From Trichodesmium sp. MAG_R04 (GTDB taxonomy: Bacteria; Cyanobacteriota; Cyanobacteriia; Cyanobacteriales; Microcoleaceae), in assembly GCA_023356515.1 (NCBI GenBank), contig JAKQYG010000022.1:1-18757 (forward strand): a stretch of DNA of 18,757 nt, read 5' to 3'. Of this stretch, positions 1 through 7,952 are shown piece after piece; positions within the stretch are counted from its first letter, which is position 1, and each line of letters starts with the position of its first letter. The notes below the pieces were generated by a model. It was not told the origin of the DNA, did not search any database, and worked only from the letters and a program-made list of their open reading frames with translations. The translations under genes and the position numbers were made by a program.

Positions 1-585
1 CGCTTGCTCTACTACTTCTGAACCATAACCAATAAAAAATTTCAAAGCTGCTGGTACAATTGCAAGATAAGCAAATACTAATCCTAATCCAAATAAGACT
101 GTAGAACCTAAGAAAATTGGTCTGAGAAATCTTCTTTCTCTAGTAGTTAAACCAGGTAGAACAAATTTAACTATTTGATAAAGTATAAAGGGACTTGCCA
201 AAAGAATACCACTATATGCAGCTACTTTAATAGTGACAAAAAAGTATTCTCCTGGAGCGAGTTGGAGAAATCTCACACCCTGAGCAGGAATTTCGAGAAA
301 TTTGACAATGGGTTTAACGAGAATGAAACAACCTATAATACCTACTACTACTGCTATTAAGGAATAAAATATCCGCATCCGTAACTCTTCAAGATGCTCA
401 AATATTGACATCTCAACCTCATCAGGAACTTGGTTGAGATAATCATCGTCTTCTTCTTTCTCTGAATTGTGACGATCATCTAAGTCTTGCTCAGCAATAT
501 TGCTAACTTTATCAGATATGATTTCTGGCTCTTTTAAACTTATAGGTGCTAAATTATTGTTATTTAAATCCTCTGAAGGTGTCAT
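1..585 (-). CDS. tatC: Sec-independent protein translocase TatC (partial, 3' end outside window)
   Basis: TatC is the membrane receptor of the twin-arginine translocon, which exports folded proteins across the plasma and thylakoid membranes. The reading frame starts at the ATG at 585-583 and stays open for 195 codons to the window edge. The family signature HLEELR is at residues 64-69, directly before a first membrane span at about 73-90. A loop with PGEYF (111-115) and a second span (about 120-140) lead to FVLPGLTTRERR (141-152), which carries the conserved Glu (150) of the TatC loop, and then a third span (about 157-180). The 58 residues ahead of the signature are acidic and low in complexity, much longer than the short N-terminus of E. 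coli TatC. The C-terminal spans are missing only because the window ends. A heptamer repeat lies immediately upstream of the start. Identification is firm; the exact start is less so. Confidence 0.95.
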   Translation of the reverse strand, partial: MTPSEDLNNNNLAPISLKEPEIISDKVSNIAEQDLDDRHNSEKEEDDDYLNQVPDEVEMSIFEHLEELRMRIFYSLIAVVVGIIGCFILVKPIVKFLEIPAQGVRFLQLAPGEYFFVTIKVAAYSGILLASPFILYQIVKFVLPGLTTRERRFLRPIFLGSTVLFGLGLVFAYLAIVPAALKFFIGYGSEVVEQA

Positions 586-1155
586 TTCAGTTATTAGTTA
601 TTAGTTATTAGTTATCGGTTATTAGTACCTCTAGATTCAGCCAGAGGTTGGAAATACTAAATTTTCTTATTTTCGTCCTCTTAAAAAGAGAAACTTGAGA
701 GTTTATTTTTTAGTCATATTTATTTTATATTTTAACGGTATTTTGATCTTTTTTACACCGAAAATGGCTTCAAATCTATTAGCAAGGAAGGGAAATACCT
801 AGATTGTCTCAAAATAGCTGAAACCTGCATATATTTAGGCTTCCTATTTTCTCAACTGAAGAATGCTTAAAAGTCAGTCTAGGCAAGGGAATTATGTTCA
901 AAACCCTGGGGATAGGCAGAATCCTTAGTAATAAAGGAATCATACTTTAATAGTTAAGTTAATACTCATTTAAAATGTGTATTAGTAAGCTAGAATTTAG
1001 AAGTCGAAATTTAGAAGGGCTTTTCTTTGAATTAGGCTTACAATAATTAAGTCGTTTAAATACACAAAAGCTTATTCCCTTACTTAAACTATTGAGCCAT
1101 TCAGCAAAACTTTTTGCCTTTTTAGGAGAAGTTAGTAAAACTTTATTTTGTGAAG
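586..1155. other. 570-base gap between gpsA and tatC
   Basis: Apart from the heptamer repeat at 591-625, this AT-rich stretch shows no gene I can support. A stop-free minus-strand frame of about 60 codons runs from near the gpsA end down to about 960, but it lacks a start codon and resembles no family I know. The gap suggests that tatC has its own promoter rather than being transcribed with gpsA. Confidence 0.5.
591..625. repeat. Heptameric tandem repeat (STRR-like), TTATTAG x5
   Basis: Five consecutive 7-base units lie at 591-597, 598-604, 605-611, 612-618 (variant TTATCGG) and 619-625. They match the style of the short tandemly repeated repetitive sequences known from filamentous cyanobacteria. 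They lie only a few bases upstream of the tatC start codon, so they fall in its leader or promoter region. Confidence 0.85.
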
Positions 1156-2151
1156 TTAAAACTCTGCTTTTAAATCTCTTCCCATTAAAGCTCCCACAGC
1201 TTCTTCAGGAGTAATATTACCATTCAACAATAAAAAAACTTGACGAGAAATAGGCAGAGCAATTTTCTCTCGATTAGAAATATCAATCAAGACATTTGTA
1301 GTGTTAACACCTTCAGCAGTACCAGGTAATTCCTCTAAAATTTCCTCCAAACTTTTCCCTTGTGCCAAACCATAACCTACACGATAATTTCTACTCAAAG
1401 AACTACTACAAGTTGCCAACATATCTCCTAAACCAGATAATCCAAAAAAGGTTTCAGTTTTTCCACCTAAATGAGTACCAATACGAATAATTTCTATCAA
1501 AGCTCGAGTTAATAGAGCTGATTTAGCATTAGTACCAAGTTGCAAACCATCACAAACTCCACTAGCAATAGCAATGACATTTTTCAAAGTTCCACCTAGC
1601 TCTGTACCTATTGTATCTGAACTACTATAAACCCTAAATAAACCAGAAGCAAAAATATTTTGTACTTTTCTTACTGCTGCTATATTTTGACTAGCAACTA
1701 CTGTTGCTGTAGGTAATTGATGATTAATTTCTTGTGATAAATTAGGACCGGATAAAACTACCACAGGATTATCAGGAAAATTAGCTTCCCAAATTTGAGA
1801 AGGAGTACGAGTTGTTTCTGGGTCTAATCCTTTTGTAGCCGTAACAATAATTGCTTGTTCTGGTAAACCAATCTTTTGAATTTTCTTAGCAGTTTCATTA
1901 ACTCCTTTCATAGAAATTGCCGAAACTATCATATCAGTACTCTTTAGTACCTGTTCTAAACTTACATTTAAACGACGAGACCACAAATATATTTCATGTT
2001 GATTATGACTAGCCAATTTTGCTAAAGCAGAACCCCATGCACCTGCACCTATAATTGCTAAATTTGCTTTTTCAGTTGAGATTGGATAAGCAGATTCTAG
2101 AGTTCTAATAACTTGTCCTCTTTTATTAGCTTGGGATATTTTACTAACCAT
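1156..2151 (-). CDS. gpsA: Glycerol-3-phosphate dehydrogenase [NAD(P)+]
   Basis: GpsA reduces dihydroxyacetone phosphate to sn-glycerol-3-phosphate in the cytoplasm, supplying the backbone of membrane glycerolipids. The Rossmann nucleotide-binding loop GAGAWG is at residues 35-40. The family landmarks TATKG (K107), SGPN (134-137), GGTLKNVIA (catalytic-type Lys 190), NAK (208-210), GLSGLGD (237-243) and SRNYRVG (253-259) follow in order. At 331 residues it has the compact cyanobacterial form: the segment between the Rossmann loop and the SAISMKGV motif is shorter than in enterobacterial GpsA. About 30 residues precede the Rossmann strand; no internal Met offers a later start, so I keep the ATG at 2151, though there is no clear ribosome binding site. 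The gene diverges from the lipoprotein gene at 2428. Its lipid role links it to plsX and plsC further along. Confidence 0.96.
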   Translation of the reverse strand: MVSKISQANKRGQVIRTLESAYPISTEKANLAIIGAGAWGSALAKLASHNQHEIYLWSRRLNVSLEQVLKSTDMIVSAISMKGVNETAKKIQKIGLPEQAIIVTATKGLDPETTRTPSQIWEANFPDNPVVVLSGPNLSQEINHQLPTATVVASQNIAAVRKVQNIFASGLFRVYSSSDTIGTELGGTLKNVIAIASGVCDGLQLGTNAKSALLTRALIEIIRIGTHLGGKTETFFGLSGLGDMLATCSSSLSRNYRVGYGLAQGKSLEEILEELPGTAEGVNTTNVLIDISNREKIALPISRQVFLLLNGNITPEEAVGALMGRDLKAEF

Positions 2152-2414
2152 AATTTATTAATTTAATCTATGCCTAATTTTTGAGTTAAATACTATAATT
2201 ATCTTTTTAAATTTGGCATAAAAAAGGGATGATTTTGAGCAACAAATAAGGAAATTTAGGATTTTCTTATCTCCCATTATAAAAGTTCCTCTGATAACTG
2301 AATTGAGTATACCGTCAATATATATAGTTTCCTAGGCCATAAGAAAAAATTAACTAAACATGAATTGTGCAATTTTAAGGGAGAATTGATTGTGAAAGAA
2401 ATCTCAAATTTATT

Positions 2415-2421
2415 AGGAGAG
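2415..2421 (+). promoter_or_regulatory. Shine-Dalgarno site that decides the lipoprotein start
   Basis: AGGAGAG lies six bases before the ATG at 2428. The reading frame is open back to an ATG at 2365, but that upstream start has no such site and would put 21 extra residues before the lipoprotein signal peptide. Confidence 0.7.
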
Positions 2422-2427
2422 ATAAAA

Positions 2428-2937
2428 ATGACAATCAATCGTCGATTAGGCAAAATGCTAGTCCCAATATTGATATGCTTATTATTGGTGACATCTGCTT
2501 GTGGTAGAAGTAAACAACCTAGTCGTTTTGACCAGGCCCAACAACAAAGTAAAACAGAACGTCCTTCCCAGGCTAAACAAGTATCAGGTGGTAGTCTCAA
2601 TAAATATTTCCCATCATCAAGTGGCGGATATAGACTAAATTATGCTCAAGAGAAAAAAGGCTTTGCTCAGGCAAGTCTGAAAAAAGATGGTAAAGAGGTA
2701 GCAGTTATGTCTATTAATGACATTTCAGCTTCTTCTACTGCTACCACAAAATTCCAAAATAGTAGCAAAAAAATAGGAGGATATCCAGCAGTTGAGCAAG
2801 GTACAAAAACTACTGCAGTATTAGTAGGTAACCGTTTTCAGGTAAAAGCTCAATCAAAAGTTTCCTCATTTACTCCCAGTGATCGCGAAGCATGGCTAAA
2901 AAAATTTAATCTGAGTGGTCTAGATGGTCTCAGATAA
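2428..2937 (+). CDS. Small conserved-looking lipoprotein, function unknown
   Basis: A 169-residue exported lipoprotein. With the start at 2428 the N-terminus is a classic lipoprotein signal: basic MTINRRLGK, a hydrophobic core of about 13 residues, then the lipobox TSAC with the lipidated Cys at residue 25. A Gln/Ser/Lys-rich linker (about 26-55) leads to a compact C-terminal domain beginning near GGSLNKYFP. This part has alternating beta-type segments and the features KKIGGYPAVEQG and TPSDREAWLKKFNL near the end. The mature protein should sit anchored on the outer face of the plasma membrane or on the outer membrane. I do not recognise an enzymatic motif. It resembles the single-copy unknown lipoproteins common in cyanobacteria, but that is from memory of the type, not a match. 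It is transcribed away from gpsA and separated by about 290 bases from the next gene. Confidence 0.8.
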   Translation: MTINRRLGKMLVPILICLLLVTSACGRSKQPSRFDQAQQQSKTERPSQAKQVSGGSLNKYFPSSSGGYRLNYAQEKKGFAQASLKKDGKEVAVMSINDISASSTATTKFQNSSKKIGGYPAVEQGTKTTAVLVGNRFQVKAQSKVSSFTPSDREAWLKKFNLSGLDGLR

Positions 2938-2983
2938 CAAAATCTTGTCTCAACACTGAAAAAAGAGTGTCTTCCTCTATTCA

Positions 2984-2997
2984 CTTTTAACTTTTGA
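2984..2997. repeat. Two-unit heptamer repeat (CTTTTAA/CTTTTGA)
   Basis: Two consecutive 7-base units, CTTTTAA and CTTTTGA, lie downstream of the lipoprotein gene. Alone this would be trivial, but the same heptamer family recurs at 11573-11586 (opposite orientation) and at 18604-18631. Confidence 0.45.
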
Positions 2998-3120
2998 CCA
3001 AGAAATAAAGTCAATAGCTTCTCCTTTTACTAGAATAAAAAAGGAAATCTTGGATTTAAAATCTCGGGTTTTAGCTAGAGGTACTAATAAACGATAACTG
3101 ATATAGCAGTACAAAAAGAC

Positions 3121-3188
3121 GTTAGGACACTTTCTAACTTCTTTCATGTCCTAAAAAACCTTGTTAAGGAATCTAAAAATGTCCTAAC
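3121..3188 (+). promoter_or_regulatory. Competing inverted repeats in the leader of the 3229 gene
   Basis: GTTAGGACA (3121-3129) can pair either with TGTCCTAA at 3147-3154, leaving a 17-base loop, or with TGTCCTAAC at 3180-3188, enclosing the first site. The two right-hand arms belong to a direct repeat ATGTCCTAA (3146-3154 and 3179-3187). An 8-base perfect palindrome, TAGCGCTA, follows at 3198-3205, shortly before the ribosome binding site. These could be operator sites or alternative RNA folds. The pairing is seen; any function is inference. Confidence 0.45.
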
Positions 3189-3228
3189 CTTAGCACGTAG
3201 CGCTATAAATGAAATTAAGGAGCCTTAA

Positions 3229-4119
3229 ATGAGTAAGCCAATCTTTGAATTAGTAGATGAACTGCCCAGTGATAATATTACAATTAGAGCTTTACGCGCC
3301 TTAGATTTTGTTGTTCCTGGAGAATGGGATAACTTGGTAGGATTTGAAAATACCATCCGTACTGTAACAGGAGAAGATGACGAAGAACTAATTCAGCAAA
3401 TAGGCGATCGAGCTGTAATTCTCTTCAATGACAAAGCTCAAGGATATCAACGGGCCTTATGGCTTTATCAAACTGTTAGTGGAGCCGGTCGTGCTTTAGG
3501 TGTGGCTTCTTTAGCTAATATGGTGGGAAATAAAATACCTCTGGTCGGAGGTTTATTAACTAGCCTTACTCCTAAACCGGGAAAAGCCCAAACTATTGAT
3601 TTATCTCTCAAAGTAGTTGCGGAACTATTAGGTTTTTGTTCCATCAATGGCATTCCTGGAGATAGTATTGGTGATTTTGTCGGTGCTCTAGGAGATTATA
3701 GTGGAGAATCTTTAATGCGCTTAGCAGCCCTAGTTTGTTTTGATGGTTTAATTCCCTTAGGGCCAGATTTTCTAGATGCCGCTGCTGGCTGGATAGAAGG
3801 ACTTTCTACCTCGGACTTACAGGAAAACCCAGGCTTCCGGGGAATTGAAGAAGCTATTCCAGGGGATGATCAAGATAGTAAGTTGGGCTTTATTGGGGAA
3901 GCCTTCGGTTCTGTTTCTAGTTGGATGGGAGATTTTGTCAGCGATCGCGGCATTACACCAATAAACATAGCCAACAGCTTGCAAAGTTTCGTAGAATTTA
4001 GCGATGATAAATTGGACTATTTAGCTGCATTCCTAGATATGAGTACCAATTATTATGAACATACAGGAGTTCAAACCCTGGCTCGTCGTTTAGTAGAACG
4101 AGCTTATGCAGAAATTTAA
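3229..4119 (+). CDS. Unrecognised protein, first gene of a two-gene unit with DUF2996
   Basis: A 296-residue protein that I cannot assign to a named family. It starts at an ATG preceded by AAGGAG (3217-3222, six bases away), one of the better ribosome binding sites here. There is no signal peptide and the ends are acidic and soluble-looking. The middle (about 80-125) is rich in Gly and small hydrophobic residues, including a stretch around NKIPLVGGLLTSL. A second hydrophobic, Gly-rich stretch at about 160-185 contains LIPLGPDFL. This suggests membrane-peripheral helices rather than clear transmembrane spans. Two stretches, GDSIGDFVGALGDYSGESL and GFIGEAFGSVSSWMGDFVSD, share a loose G-x-x-GDF pattern that may be an internal repeat. 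The DUF2996 gene begins 14 bases after its stop, so the two are probably co-transcribed and act together. The leader carries competing inverted repeats. Its coding status is certain; its function is unknown. Confidence 0.85.
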   Translation: MSKPIFELVDELPSDNITIRALRALDFVVPGEWDNLVGFENTIRTVTGEDDEELIQQIGDRAVILFNDKAQGYQRALWLYQTVSGAGRALGVASLANMVGNKIPLVGGLLTSLTPKPGKAQTIDLSLKVVAELLGFCSINGIPGDSIGDFVGALGDYSGESLMRLAALVCFDGLIPLGPDFLDAAAGWIEGLSTSDLQENPGFRGIEEAIPGDDQDSKLGFIGEAFGSVSSWMGDFVSDRGITPINIANSLQSFVEFSDDKLDYLAAFLDMSTNYYEHTGVQTLARRLVERAYAEI

Positions 4120-4133
4120 GCAAGGAAGCATTT

Positions 4134-4583
4134 ATGGCAAAAGAAAAAGAAGCTAAAAAAACTGAAACTAAGCCTGCTGGAGGTAAGGTCAAACCAGAAA
4201 AGCCCCCCGCTGTTGAAAATAAGCCTTTTGCAGAATTTATGCAGCAAGATTATTTGCCAGCTTTACAAAAAGCTCTGACTCAGGAAGGTATTGACGATCT
4301 TGATCTAAACCTAGTTAAGCAAAAATTACCTATGATTAGCTTTGGTTCATCTGAAGAATGTTGGCAAGTTGTGGGTAAGTTTAAAAAAGGCCAGCGTCAG
4401 TTCAATATCTATTTCCTCAAAAAGGATATTAAAGGCCCTAGAGCTTTCTCTTATGCTGACAATGGAGCTCAAGCTGCTACCTTAGAACCTTTTTTAATTG
4501 ATGAACGCAAAATTACTCTGAAGTTATTGGTATTTGGTGTAATTCAACGTCTGGATGCTCAAAAGTGGCTGAGTTTAAACTAG
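4134..4583 (+). CDS. DUF2996 family protein
   Basis: A 149-residue protein with a highly charged Lys/Glu/Pro-rich N-terminal tail (residues 1-28) and a folded domain from about residue 30. Recognisable stretches are ENKPFAEFMQQDYLPALQKAL, the ECWQVVGKF segment and a C-terminal LIDERKITLKLL. This is the pattern I associate with DUF2996, found in cyanobacteria and chloroplasts. I recall that the plant photosystem II assembly factor LPA3 contains this domain, so a role in photosynthetic complex biogenesis is plausible but not shown by sequence. The start ATG has AAGGAAG (4122-4128) five bases upstream. The gene lies 14 bases after the 3229-4119 gene, which implies an operon. Its TAG stop overlaps the stop of the convergent hydrolase gene. 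Confidence 0.85.
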   Translation: MAKEKEAKKTETKPAGGKVKPEKPPAVENKPFAEFMQQDYLPALQKALTQEGIDDLDLNLVKQKLPMISFGSSEECWQVVGKFKKGQRQFNIYFLKKDIKGPRAFSYADNGAQAATLEPFLIDERKITLKLLVFGVIQRLDAQKWLSLN

Positions 4584-5407
4584 ACATTTAATGTAGTAGA
4601 TATTTTATGTCTCCCTAATTCCACTAAATTATTACCCCATTGGCCTCGAATAATTTCACAAAGGTCTATGTCTGCTTCTAGCAAGCAGGCGTGGCCACTG
4701 TTAGGAAGAATAACCATTTGAGCTTTGGGCAAATACTTGACTAAAAATCTAGCTTGTGATACCGAAGGTAAAAGTCGGTCGGCAGCACTAGCAATAATTA
4801 ATGTAGATTTTGGAAAATTTTTTAGTTGATTTTTCTTTACCTGAAATGAACCCATTAATTTTAATCTCCAGATGGCAGTCTGTTGAGAAACCGACTGCAT
4901 AGCTTTGAGTAGCGCTTGACGCTCCTCTGATTCTATCCTATCCAAAGCTCCTAAAAAGGGTAAAGTTGCTGTTACAGATAATCTGTATAAATAGCTTGGT
5001 AGATATTGGGTAAGATATGAGCCATATTTAACTATAGTTTTTTGACTAAATGAAGTAGCTGAATTAACTAAAATTAGTTTGTCCAATAATTCAGGAGCAT
5101 TTAAGGCTACTTTTAGTGCTAAACATCCTCCAAATGATTCTCCACATAAATAAATAGGTCTTTTAGGTGCTGCTTTCTGTTCGATTTTAATTAAGTTTAT
5201 TGTTCTCTGGGATAATTGAGCCCAAGTCGATAAATCATTTTGTGGGATACTCAGACACCGAATATCGAAAGCAGTTGATAAGCTGGAGAGTTGCGATCGC
5301 AACAGTTTACCTGTACCGTCCATAGCACATAGGAAAATAAACAGGGGTAATTCTGGTTGGAAGGGGGTTGGCCTTAAAAAGCTAATTTGACTACTTGCCA
5401 CTTGCAT
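4580..5407 (-). CDS. Alpha/beta-hydrolase, resembling the phytyl ester synthase hydrolase domain
   Basis: An alpha/beta-hydrolase fold enzyme of 275 residues from the ATG at 5407. The frame is open to an ATG at 5500, which would add a hydrophobic, low-complexity 31-residue leader. Neither start has a clear ribosome binding site, and I prefer the inner one because the fold begins shortly after it. The nucleophile elbow is GESFGG (Ser 91 in this numbering). The likely acid is the Asp of ASAADRLLPS (210) and the catalytic His lies in PNSGHACLLE (239). The early motif AMDGTGKLLRSQ, with RCLSIP after it, is what I associate with the hydrolase half of chloroplast phytyl ester synthases and their cyanobacterial relatives, so an acyl-lipid or phytol ester substrate is a reasonable guess. 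A HIP1 site lies inside the gene. It converges with the DUF2996 gene. Confidence 0.85.
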   Translation of the reverse strand: MQVASSQISFLRPTPFQPELPLFIFLCAMDGTGKLLRSQLSSLSTAFDIRCLSIPQNDLSTWAQLSQRTINLIKIEQKAAPKRPIYLCGESFGGCLALKVALNAPELLDKLILVNSATSFSQKTIVKYGSYLTQYLPSYLYRLSVTATLPFLGALDRIESEERQALLKAMQSVSQQTAIWRLKLMGSFQVKKNQLKNFPKSTLIIASAADRLLPSVSQARFLVKYLPKAQMVILPNSGHACLLEADIDLCEIIRGQWGNNLVELGRHKISTTLNV

Positions 5408-5500
5408 AAATTGTGAATACAGATAGAAGTTAGTAATGATTGATAAATTAATGACTAATATGTTGATATATCTGAGCAAGTTATCATTCAACTGATACAT

Positions 5501-6228
5501 AACTTATACAAAGAAATAGGTTTTCTAGGATAAGAAGTAATAAATATTATAACAATTGCAGCAAAGGACGCGGATATCTCTAAAATTGCTAAGCACAAAT
5601 GAGAAATTAATAATCTATTTTTTACTGGGCTCCCCATTTTGATTCCTACTAAAGATTCAATTCTAGACTTTAAATAAATATAAATAATTGTGCAAAATTG
5701 ATTACACATACTTTCAAGCTGAAAGGCATATATTTCTTGTGATTTAGTAATAAAACTAGGCACTGAAGATCAAAATCACAAAAGTTAAAATTTCTTTGAG
5801 AAATTATATAAGAAAAACATAATAGCATTAATGTATTAATGTTAGAGTAGGGGTTATTGTTAATTACCTATGTAATCATAGTGAAAGTACTTAGATCAGT
5901 GTTAAGCATTCAGTCTTCAACTATCATCTATGAATTATTCGCTCATTATTACACCGAAGGAGGAATTAATTTCTAGGAAGAATTTTCAAATATAATTAAG
6001 TAGTGGTATTTATGAATAAAATTGGTCCTCAATAGTTGGTTAAATATATTCAAAAATTTTTTACGTAGCATTATCTAGGAAAGCTGAATGCAAATTAGCT
6101 GAATATTGACGGTCAGTGAAAAATCAATTAATCCAATCAGTAAACAAAAATAGACCGATACTACCAAATCATTATGATATTACCATTAGCTAGTTTAAAT
6201 CAAAAAAATTATTTAAGTCTGATTTTCT
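5501..6228. other. AT-rich gap upstream of metG and the hydrolase gene
   Basis: Over 700 bases separate the divergent hydrolase and metG genes. There is a 91-codon minus-strand frame at 5488-5763 with no ribosome binding site or recognisable family, which I do not call. A small direct repeat of ATTAATGT lies near 5828-5842. I see no RNA gene, IS end or clear operator. Confidence 0.5.
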
Positions 6229-7833
6229 ATGACAAATATATATACAAATAGGGATACCTTTGCAATTACAACTCCCCTTTACTACGTTAACGATTTACCA
6301 CACATAGGTAGTGCTTATACAACTATTGCAGCTGATGCCTTAGCTCGTTTTCACAGACTACAAGGTAGATCGGTGTTGATGATTACTGGTACAGATGAGC
6401 ATGGCCAGAAAATTGAAAGAACAGCTCAAAGTCAAGAAAGATCCCCTAGAGAACATTGTGACTTAGTAGTTAAAGGATTTGAATCTCTTTGGCAAAAACT
6501 CAATATTCAGTATGACCGTTTTATTCGTACTACTGCATCTAACCACGAAGAAATTGTCAAAGAATTTTTCCAAAGAGTTTGGGATCAAGGGGATATTTAC
6601 TTAAGTCAGCAACAAGGATGGTATTGCGTATCTTGTGAAGAGTTTAAAGAGGAGCGCGAACTTACTGAAGATAAACATTGTGCTATTCACACTAACCAAA
6701 AAGTAGAATGGCGCGATGAGGAAAACTACTTCTTTCGTCTCTCCAAGTATCAAGAACAACTACAAGCTTTCTACCAAGAAAAGCCAGAGTTTATTCAACC
6801 TCAAAGCCGTCGGAATGAGGTATTAAGCTTTGTTGACAAAGGGTTACAAGACTTTTCAATCTCTAGAATTAATGTCAATTGGGGCTTTCAACTACCTATT
6901 GATTCTAATCATACTATCTATGTTTGGTTTGATGCTTTATTAGGTTATGTTACGGCCCTTTTAGATCCTGATAGTGAACCTACCCTAGAGAATGCTTTAT
7001 TAAAATGGTGGCCAATTAATCTGCACTTAATTGGTAAAGATATATTGCGTTTTCATGCTGTTTATTGGCCAGCAATGTTAATGTCAGCCAATTTACCTCT
7101 ACCTCAACGTGTCTTTGGACATGGATTTTTGACCAAAGATGGCAAGAAGATGGGTAAATCCTTAAAAAATACTTTAGACCCTTTTGAATTAATCCAAAAG
7201 TACGGTTCTGATGCAGTTCGTTATTATTTTCTCAAAGAAATCGAATTTGGAGTTGATGGTGATTTTAGTGAAACTCGTTTCATCAATGTGTTAAATGCTG
7301 ACTTAGCAAACGACTTGGGTAATTTACTGAATCGTACCCTGAAAATGGCTCATAAATACTTTAATGGTCAAATTCCTAATATTAATGGGGAGGAAGTAGA
7401 AGTTACTCATCCACTCAAACAAATAGGTATTAGCTTGGGCGAAGAAGTTACCCAAACTTATGCATCTTTAGTTTTTAGTCAAGTTTGTGAAGCTGTCTTA
7501 ATTTTAGTTAGAAGCTGCAATAAATATATAGACGAAACTTCTCCATGGAGTTTATATAAACAAGGTCAATTAGAAGACTTAGCAGAAGTTTTATATTCTG
7601 TATTGGAGTCTGTTAGATTAGCAGCCTATCTTTTATCACCCATTATTCCTAATATTAGCAATGCTATCTATCAGCAACTAGGTTTATCAAATAACTTTAA
7701 TGATAAATCAATAATTAATAGTTCGGAAAATTTTTTTAAACAAGCAAGTTGGGGCACTTTACCAAAAAATCAAATTTTGGGCAAACCTCAACCTATTTTT
7801 AAAAAACTAGAAATGGTAAAAACTATTACTTAA
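6229..7833 (+). CDS. metG: Methionyl-tRNA synthetase
   Basis: MetG charges tRNA-Met and initiator tRNA with methionine in the cytoplasm. It is a class I synthetase: the HIGH-type motif is PHIGSAY (residues 24-30) and the KMSKS-type loop is KMGKS (307-311). A single zinc knuckle is formed by C133, C136, C151 and H154 within WYCVSCEEF and HCAIH. The core motif TGTDEHGQKI (53-62) and the methionine-pocket region YVWFDALLGYVTAL (231-244) are intact. The anticodon-binding helical domain follows from about 350 to 500. At 534 residues it is the short form without the C-terminal tRNA-binding EMAP/OB extension. There is no evident ribosome binding site. Long gaps on both sides suggest a single-gene transcript. 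Confidence 0.97.
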   Translation: MTNIYTNRDTFAITTPLYYVNDLPHIGSAYTTIAADALARFHRLQGRSVLMITGTDEHGQKIERTAQSQERSPREHCDLVVKGFESLWQKLNIQYDRFIRTTASNHEEIVKEFFQRVWDQGDIYLSQQQGWYCVSCEEFKEERELTEDKHCAIHTNQKVEWRDEENYFFRLSKYQEQLQAFYQEKPEFIQPQSRRNEVLSFVDKGLQDFSISRINVNWGFQLPIDSNHTIYVWFDALLGYVTALLDPDSEPTLENALLKWWPINLHLIGKDILRFHAVYWPAMLMSANLPLPQRVFGHGFLTKDGKKMGKSLKNTLDPFELIQKYGSDAVRYYFLKEIEFGVDGDFSETRFINVLNADLANDLGNLLNRTLKMAHKYFNGQIPNINGEEVEVTHPLKQIGISLGEEVTQTYASLVFSQVCEAVLILVRSCNKYIDETSPWSLYKQGQLEDLAEVLYSVLESVRLAAYLLSPIIPNISNAIYQQLGLSNNFNDKSIINSSENFFKQASWGTLPKNQILGKPQPIFKKLEMVKTIT

Positions 7834-7860
7834 AAGATAATTTAAATCTTGTTTTTGTTT
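7834..7860 (+). terminator. Possible weak metG terminator
   Basis: Directly after the stop codon, AAGAT (7834-7838) and ATCTT (7846-7850) form a 5-base-pair stem with a 7-base loop, followed by the T-rich tract GTTTTTGTTT (7851-7860). The stem is short and AT-rich, so this is tentative. Confidence 0.4.
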
Positions 7861-7933
7861 AATTACATAGCTTTTTTTCTATTACAAATTATCTCTAATT
7901 AAGAATTGAATTTCTTTATTTTATAAAAAAATT

Positions 7934-7937
7934 GAGG
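7934..7937 (+). promoter_or_regulatory. Ribosome binding site that decides the labA start
   Basis: GAGG lies nine bases before the ATG at 7947. The frame extends five codons further to a TTG at 7932, but that codon would overlap this site, so the ATG is the better start. Confidence 0.6.
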
Positions 7938-7952
7938 TTAAAAAACATGTTG
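7936..7952. repeat. 17-base direct repeat, copy 1 (spans labA start)
   Basis: GGTTAAAAAACATGTTG occurs here and again, identically, at 8556-8572. This copy contains the labA start codon and follows directly on its GAGG ribosome binding site. Confidence 0.9.

Noticed and set aside
175..360. Plus-strand 61-codon frame inside tatC
   Set aside because: It is a shadow of tatC, which is clear on the other strand.
960..1150. Stop-free minus-strand frame of about 60 codons after gpsA (contains SPKKAKSFAEWLNSL)
   Set aside because: It has no start codon and no recognisable family; it could be decayed coding DNA but cannot be supported.
2277..2600. 107-codon minus-strand frame over the lipoprotein gene
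   Set aside because: It is antisense to a well-supported lipoprotein signal peptide and shows no domain pattern.
5488..5763. 91-codon minus-strand frame upstream of the hydrolase gene
   Set aside because: It has no ribosome binding site and no recognisable motif, is typical AT-rich random coding, and overlaps the longer hydrolase reading frame.
6106..6134. TTGACG and TAATCC with 17-base spacing upstream of metG as a promoter
   Set aside because: The match is partial, and such pairs arise often by chance in AT-rich DNA.
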